From Planctomycetota bacterium (GTDB taxonomy: Bacteria; Planctomycetota; Planctomycetia; Pirellulales; Thermoguttaceae): DNA of 10,272 nt. The translations under genes and the position numbers were made by a program. The notes under the pieces are model-generated. The model searched no databases and was not told where the DNA came from. It was given only the letters and a program-made list of their open reading frames with translations. Shown in pieces: positions 6,292 through 10,272 of this stretch. The DNA is taken from the NCBI GenBank assembly GCA_025356915.1, contig JANXQG010000010.1:1-10272 (forward strand), given 5' to 3'. Within the stretch, counting starts at the first letter, position 1; every line of letters starts with the position of its first letter.

Positions 6292-7785
6292 ATGGAACTG
6301 AAAAACTTGGAAGTGTGGTTTATTACGGGTTCGCAGCATCTCTACGGTGAAGCTGCCTTGCAGAAAATCGCTGCAAACAGCCGTTGCGTTGTCGAGGGTC
6401 TTAACGCTTCGGGCCGCCTCCCGATGCGCGTGGTCTTCAAAGCCCTGGTTACGACGCCGCAGTCCATCCTGGATGTCTGCCGCGAGGCGAACGCGTCCAG
6501 CCGATGCGCCGGACTCGCTTTCTGGATGCATACTTTTTCGCCGGCCAAGATGTGGATCGCGGGGCTGACCGCTTTGCAGAAGCCGTTCGTCCACCTGCAT
6601 ACGCAGTTCAATCGGGACCTTCCCTGGTCGACAATCGACATGGACTTCATGAATCTGAACCAGGCCGCCCACGGTGACCGCGAGTTCGGCTTCATCTGTA
6701 CGCGGATGCGAAAGCCTCGCAAGGTGATCGTCGGCCATTGGCAGGACCCGGAAGTTCTGGACCGGCTGGCGGCCTGGCAGCGGTCCGCCGCCGGATTGCA
6801 GGAGATCCGCAGTTTGAAGGTCGCGCGCATCGGCGACAACATGCGGCAAGTGGCCGTGACCGAGGGCGACAAGGTGGAAGCCCAGATGCGTCTTGGCGTT
6901 GAGGTCAACGGCTACGGCATTGGCGATGTCGTCCGGCGGATCGCCGAGGTTTCCGATGCCGACGCCGAGTCCCTCGCGGCCGAGTACGGCAGTCTTTATG
7001 CACTGGCCCCGGAACTGCGGCCGGGGGGCAACAAGCTCAGCGCGCTGCTCTGCGCGGCCCGCACGGAATTGGGGCTGCGGCATTTCCTCGAAGAAGGCGG
7101 CTTCAAGGCGTTTACCGACACGTTCGAGGACCTGCACGGCCTGGAGCAACTGCCCGGCGTGGCCGTTCAGCGACTCATGGCCGACGGTTATGGGTTCGGC
7201 GCAGAAGGCGACTGGAAGACAGCCGCCCTGGGCCGCGTGATGAAGGTCATGGGGGAGGGGCTCCCCGGCGGCACGTCGTTCATGGAAGATTACACCTATC
7301 ATCTTGACGCGGCGGCGCCGCTCGTGCTCGGCGCGCACATGTTGGAGATCTGCCCGTCGTTGGCGGCGGAGAAGCCGTCGTGCGAGATCCATCCCCTGGG
7401 CATCGGCGGCAAGGCCGATCCCGTGCGACTGGCGTTCACAGCCCCGGCCGGACCGGCGGTCAACGTCGCCGTAATCGACATGGGGGACCGTTTCCGAATC
7501 CTCGTCAACGAGGTGGATGTTGTTTCGCCGCCGCAGTCCTTGCCGAAGCTGCCCGTGGCGCGGGCCTTTTGGAGGCCGCGGCCCGACTTGAAGACTGCGG
7601 CAGCATGTTGGATTTACGCTGGTGGTCCGCACCATACAGTGCTGAGCCAAGCGGTTGCCACAGAGCAGATTGAAGACCTGGCTGAGATGCTCGGCGTCGA
7701 ATGCGTGAAGATCGATGGCCGGTCTGCGACAAGCGAAACCAAGAATCAGCTTAGGTGGAACGAAGCGTACTTCATGGCCCGATAG
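6292..7785 (+). CDS. araA: L-arabinose isomerase
   Basis: Cytoplasmic metal-dependent isomerase that turns L-arabinose into L-ribulose, first step of the pathway. The open frame runs upstream to 6046, but the ATG at 6292 is chosen: a strong AAGGAGG (6276-6282) lies 9 bases before it and the protein then begins LEVWFITGSQHLYG (6-19), the standard AraA N-terminus. The 497 residues compare with 500 in E. coli. The Mn2+ ligands are in place: E305 (GFGAEGDWK), E332 (SFMEDYTYH), H349 (GAHMLEICPS) and H448 (GGPHHT). Other family segments are FWMHTFSPAKMWIAGL (77-92), LHTQFNRDLPW (102-112) and DMDFMNLNQAAHGDREFG (116-133). It starts 4 bases after the araD stop, so the two are clearly cotranscribed. 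Confidence 0.97.
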   Translation: MELKNLEVWFITGSQHLYGEAALQKIAANSRCVVEGLNASGRLPMRVVFKALVTTPQSILDVCREANASSRCAGLAFWMHTFSPAKMWIAGLTALQKPFVHLHTQFNRDLPWSTIDMDFMNLNQAAHGDREFGFICTRMRKPRKVIVGHWQDPEVLDRLAAWQRSAAGLQEIRSLKVARIGDNMRQVAVTEGDKVEAQMRLGVEVNGYGIGDVVRRIAEVSDADAESLAAEYGSLYALAPELRPGGNKLSALLCAARTELGLRHFLEEGGFKAFTDTFEDLHGLEQLPGVAVQRLMADGYGFGAEGDWKTAALGRVMKVMGEGLPGGTSFMEDYTYHLDAAAPLVLGAHMLEICPSLAAEKPSCEIHPLGIGGKADPVRLAFTAPAGPAVNVAVIDMGDRFRILVNEVDVVSPPQSLPKLPVARAFWRPRPDLKTAAACWIYAGGPHHTVLSQAVATEQIEDLAEMLGVECVKIDGRSATSETKNQLRWNEAYFMAR

Positions 7786-7803
7786 GAACAGCTTGACAAA
7801 CGT

Positions 7804-7824
7804 CGCGGAGCCAGATGCTCCGCG
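7804..7824 (+). other. Intercistronic hairpin between araA and the symporter gene
   Basis: CGCGGAGC (7804-7811) and GCTCCGCG (7817-7824) pair perfectly, 8 bp with a 5-base loop, in the 73-base gap after araA. No T run follows, so it is unlikely to be a full terminator. It may protect the araBDA mRNA from 3' decay or lower expression of the downstream membrane protein relative to the enzymes. Confidence 0.6.
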
Positions 7825-7858
7825 CGGTCGGATCGCAATTACAAAGGACAATGCCACG

Positions 7859-9691
7859 ATGCAAACACTCGACTGGATCATGATTGGCGGCTACTTCGCT
7901 CTCCTGTTGGGCGTGGTATGGTGGGTCGTTTCAAAGAGCAAGGACACGGCGGAGGATTACTTCCTCGCTGGCCGCAACCTGAGCTGGTGGATTGTCGGGG
8001 CGTCGATCTTCGCCTCGAACATCGGCTCCGAGCACGTAGTCGGATTGGCCGGCAGCGGCGCGAAAGACGGCGTGGCCATGGCCCACTATGAATTGCACGC
8101 CTGGTGCCTCTTGATGTTGGCCTGGGTCTTTGTGCCGTTCTACACTCGGTCGATGGTCTTCACTATGCCCGAGTTCCTCGAAAAACGATTCTCGGTCGGT
8201 TCACGATACATGCTCTCGATCGTCTCGATAATCACGTTCGTCGTCTCAAAGATCGCGGTGGGCATTTTCGCCGGCGGCATCGTCTTCTCCGTGTTGCTGC
8301 CCGAAATGAAATTCTCACTGCCCGGCGGGCAAGTGATTGATAGTTTCTGGATCGGCTCCGTGCTGGTGATCGTGCTGACCGGCCTATATACGGTGCTGGG
8401 CGGAATGCGAGCCGTCGCCTATAACGACGCGATTCAGGCGGCGGTTTTGATCGTCGGTTCCGCCACCCTGACCTTCTACGGACTGTGGAAGCTCGGCCAT
8501 GGCAATTTGCTTGCTGGTTGGGGCCAGGTGCGAGAACTCTGCGGCCCGCGCGACATGCTCAACCTTTGGAAGCCGCTCGTGCCCGCGGGCGTCGAAGGCA
8601 CGTGGGCGCCGGTGCTGGAAAAAAACGCCGATGGCCAGGTTATTCGCGAAGCGTGGTACTTTAACGACCATTTCCCGTGGTTGGGCATGGCGATCTGCGC
8701 GCCGGTGATCGGTTTGTGGTATTGGTGTACCGATCAGTACATTGTTCAGCGTGCGTTGGGCGCGCCGGACGAGAAGACTGCTCGCCGCGGCAGCATCTTT
8801 GCGGCTTTCCTCAAGCTGTTTCCCGTTTACCTATTCATCATTCCCGGACTGATTTGCTACGCGTTGATCCGCACCAACAACGTGCCGGCGTCGAGCGAGC
8901 TGAACAAGATCGCGCAGATCGACAGCTCTGACCCGGTCGCACGACAGGAGGCCAAGGACGTTGCCCAGCGATCGTTCCCGCTGATGGTCAAAGATCTGCT
9001 GCCGATGGGTTTGCGGGGAATCGTCGTGGCCGGTCTGCTTTCCGCGCTGATGGGCTCGTTGGCCGGCGTATTCAACGCCTGTTCAACGCTCTTTACCGTC
9101 GACCTCTACGAGAAAGTGCGGCCCGGCGCCAGCCAGCATGAGATCGTCCGCGTCGGTCGCATCGCCACGGCGGTCATGGTGGTTATTGCACTGGCGTGGA
9201 TTCCGGTCGTCAAAGGCGCCAACAGCCTGTACGAATATCTTCAGGGTGTTCAAGCATACTTGGCGCCGCCCATTTTCGTCGTCTTCTTCCTGGGCGTGTT
9301 CTACAAGCGGCTGAACGCCAAGGGATGCTGGTGGGCAATGGTAGTCGGTTTTGTCCTCGGCATCTTCCGCATGCTCGTGGATACCCCCGTCACGTTGAAG
9401 ATGCCCGGGTTCGAGAACGGCTACACACATGGTTCGTTTCTGTGGGTCGTCAATATGACGTTCTTCCAGTATTTCAGCATTCTCATCACGATTGTTTCGG
9501 CGGTGGTGATGGTCGTCGTAAGCTACATGACCGCGCCGCCTTCGGAGGCGCAGATCAAGAGCCTGACCTTCAGCACGGCGACGGCTGAGGACAAGCGGAA
9601 GACGCGGGAGAGTTGGGACTGGCGCGAGTTGTTGGCATCGGCCGTTGTCCTGCTATGCATCGTTGGCGCGTATCTCTACTTCCGAGGATAA
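7859..9691 (+). CDS. Sodium:solute symporter (SSS/SGLT family), probable L-arabinose importer
   Basis: Inner-membrane sodium-coupled sugar transporter of the SSS family with about 14 membrane segments, starting near residues 5-24 and ending at about 590-608. The ATG at 7859 is chosen: AAAGGA (7843-7848) lies 10 bases upstream and the frame before it has no membrane character; an ATG at 7851 is out of frame. Family features: EDYFLAGRNLSWWIVGASIFASNIGSEH (32-59), which contains the first core helix, the signature GLYTVLGGMRAVAYNDAIQ (175-193), WYWCTDQYIVQRALGA (287-302), and ACSTLFTVDLY (407-417), where S409/T410 fall at the Na2 sodium site. Its 610 residues include a cytoplasmic or periplasmic insert at about 340-380 and a polar tail before the last helix. 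The sugar is inferred from the araBDA operon; glucose, galactose, or an oligosaccharide is possible. The family also carries non-sugar substrates, but this subgroup is SGLT-like. Confidence 0.9.
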   Translation: MQTLDWIMIGGYFALLLGVVWWVVSKSKDTAEDYFLAGRNLSWWIVGASIFASNIGSEHVVGLAGSGAKDGVAMAHYELHAWCLLMLAWVFVPFYTRSMVFTMPEFLEKRFSVGSRYMLSIVSIITFVVSKIAVGIFAGGIVFSVLLPEMKFSLPGGQVIDSFWIGSVLVIVLTGLYTVLGGMRAVAYNDAIQAAVLIVGSATLTFYGLWKLGHGNLLAGWGQVRELCGPRDMLNLWKPLVPAGVEGTWAPVLEKNADGQVIREAWYFNDHFPWLGMAICAPVIGLWYWCTDQYIVQRALGAPDEKTARRGSIFAAFLKLFPVYLFIIPGLICYALIRTNNVPASSELNKIAQIDSSDPVARQEAKDVAQRSFPLMVKDLLPMGLRGIVVAGLLSALMGSLAGVFNACSTLFTVDLYEKVRPGASQHEIVRVGRIATAVMVVIALAWIPVVKGANSLYEYLQGVQAYLAPPIFVVFFLGVFYKRLNAKGCWWAMVVGFVLGIFRMLVDTPVTLKMPGFENGYTHGSFLWVVNMTFFQYFSILITIVSAVVMVVVSYMTAPPSEAQIKSLTFSTATAEDKRKTRESWDWRELLASAVVLLCIVGAYLYFRG

Positions 9692-9726
9692 CCCACAAGC
9701 CGTTCTGGCAACAAGGAATTGCAAAA

Positions 9727-9819
9727 ATGCGTTTATCAACACAGCTTGGCATGGTTTGCCTCGCCATTTCGGGACTCCTGATCTCAGGAGGGGCCGTGGC
9801 TGATAGGCTGATAGGCTGA
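9727..9819 (+). pseudogene. Orphan signal peptide: 5' remnant of a secreted-protein gene
   Basis: Thirty codons read MRLSTQLGMVCLAISGLLI, SGGAVAD, then RLIG and TGA. This is a textbook signal peptide: charged start, hydrophobic core at 7-20, and an AVA-D cleavage site near residue 25. AAGGA (9713-9717) sits 9 bases before the ATG, and the start lies only 35 bases after the symporter stop, so it is placed as the next gene of the operon. The frame ends in TGA TAG inside a tandem 8-bp repeat immediately after the cleavage site, with no mature protein. The lost gene could have been a secreted glycosidase, but nothing of it remains to say so. A real 30-residue secreted peptide is an alternative, less likely because the mature part is about 5 residues. 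Confidence 0.55.
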
Positions 9820-9823
9820 TAGG
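9798..9823 (+). repeat. GGCTGATA tandem repeat, three copies
   Basis: GGCTGATA occurs three times in a row (9798-9805, 9806-9813, 9814-9821) followed by GG, the start of a fourth. Each copy holds TGA in one frame, and since 8 is not a multiple of 3, reading through three copies hits a stop. The array sits exactly where the orphan signal peptide ends. Confidence 0.9.
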
Positions 9824-10158
9824 AAATTCAATTTCTCTCAGGCTTGAGTCTAATCCAGGGAGAGGTGAGAAACAAGAGAGGCTTTTCTCGCCGTTTCCTG
9901 AGAGAATCTCCTCGGGTGGTCGCTGCAAAAGCCACACAAATCGAGGGTCAATCATGCACCTTCGGCGGCAAAATCCGCAGCAGGCGCAGACCGCTGGCGC
10001 TTGAAGCCGTTGACGGGCCTTTAGAAACTGGAGTCGAAGGAGTCGCCGTAGGTCAGACTTCCTTGCCTCAGGCGAGTAGCCTGTGCGGGTTGATTCTTGG
10101 AAAAGGCCGGGAATTGCGGGACGAGCATGGTCACGGACGACCAACCGTCAAGAGGCGG
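9820..10158. other. Gene-free stretch after the arabinose operon
   Basis: Apart from the tandem repeat and nested palindrome I see no gene here. Frames on both strands are open for long runs, including one + strand frame from 9823 to the window end, but their translations up to about 10158 have no recognisable domain and no well-placed ribosome binding site. GGAGTC-GAA-GGAGTC (10030-10044) is a small direct repeat. Confidence 0.55.
9833..9906. repeat. Nested palindromic element, possibly REP/MITE-like
   Basis: The outer arms TTCTCTCAGG (9833-9842) and CCTGAGAGAA (9897-9906) are a perfect 10-bp inverted repeat. Inside, GGTGAGAAA (9864-9872) and TTTCTCGCC (9884-9892) pair over 9 positions with one G-U. 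The purine-rich 'GGGAGAGGTGAG' core resembles the short dispersed palindromes common between genes of planctomycetes. It may also end or protect the operon transcript. Whether it is dispersed in the genome cannot be seen from one copy. Confidence 0.45.
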
Positions 10159-10272
10159 ATGCAGACTGCCGGGGATTCTGCGATGATACGAGAAGCTGGG
10201 GTTCGGGAACTGCGGAAGCTGAATGCGAGCGGTCATCAGACGTCGGTCCTGGCCACGGATTATGTCACGGAG
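10159..10272 (+). pseudogene. Transposase-like fragment running off the right edge
   Basis: The last 38 codons, from an in-frame ATG at 10159, contain IREAGVRELRKLNASGHQTS followed by VLATDYVTE. The 'R..R.L..SGHQT...-T' pattern recalls a segment in the catalytic half of certain bacterial DDE transposases, where it precedes a 'RW.QENFF.YM' motif. That motif would lie beyond this window. In those proteins the segment comes hundreds of residues after the start, whereas here the preceding sequence does not resemble a transposase, so the copy looks 5'-truncated or degenerate. No inverted terminal repeat is seen. The call rests on one short motif. Confidence 0.38.

Noticed and set aside
7793..7821. 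Perfect TTGACA at 7793-7798 as a separate promoter for the symporter
   Set aside because: No -10-like hexamer at 16-18 bases; that position holds the GC-rich hairpin.
6190..7881. 563-codon open frame on the minus strand, antisense to araA
   Set aside because: Its translation is rich in R, H, G and Q with no domain. Such frames are usual opposite GC-rich genes, and araA has all catalytic residues.
9653..10144. 163-codon minus-strand open frame after the operon
   Set aside because: It crosses the symporter end, the tandem repeat and the nested palindrome, and has no domain.
10021..10236. 71-codon minus-strand open frame ending in LTYGDSFDSSF
   Set aside because: No recognisable domain and no clear ribosome binding site. 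The opposite strand has a more protein-like, transposase-like segment. A small gene cannot be fully excluded.
1..10272. CRISPR arrays, tRNA or rRNA genes, defence or phage modules
   Set aside because: No regularly spaced repeats beyond the short arrays described, no cloverleaf or rRNA-like stretch, and no such protein families were seen.

Overview
The window looks like chromosomal DNA from a carbohydrate-degrading bacterium, most likely a planctomycete (Pirellulales-like). This rests on moderately high GC, dense sugar-catabolism genes, a secreted GH29 fucosidase with a C-terminal beta-sandwich domain, and a sodium/solute symporter attached to an araBDA operon led by a XylR-type regulator. The taxonomic call is inference. 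All intact genes are on the + strand.

Layout. Bases 1-296 hold the control region of the first gene: a near-consensus sigma70 promoter, a 13-bp palindrome, a hairpin and two pairs of direct repeats. An exported alpha-L-fucosidase (297-2255) follows. Bases 2256-2713 are intergenic. They contain a decayed minus-strand tail resembling the C-terminus of a GH2 beta-galactosidase, a 21-bp-phased GCGCA repeat array, and a TGnTATAAT extended -10 promoter. From there runs a compact operon: XylR/AraC-family regulator (2714-3883), ribulokinase araB (3894-5591), L-ribulose-5-phosphate 4-epimerase araD (5592-6287), L-arabinose isomerase araA (6292-7785), and a sodium:sugar symporter (7859-9691). A perfect hairpin lies between the last two. 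The operon then breaks down. A well-formed ribosome binding site and signal peptide (9727-9819) end after 30 codons in a three-copy 8-bp tandem repeat. A nested palindromic element follows, and at the right edge lies a short stretch resembling a transposase.

How it works together. The symporter brings in a sugar, by context L-arabinose. AraA converts L-arabinose to L-ribulose, AraB phosphorylates it, and AraD makes D-xylulose 5-phosphate for the pentose phosphate pathway. The regulator probably senses the sugar through its LacI-like domain and controls the operon, including itself, through the repeat array upstream of the promoter. The fucosidase and the lost galactosidase fit a locus for fucose-, galactose- and arabinose-bearing plant or algal polysaccharides.

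I did not find a convincing new biological system. The best leads are the phased operator array, the orphan signal peptide with its tandem repeat, and the use of a XylR-type regulator in an arabinose operon.
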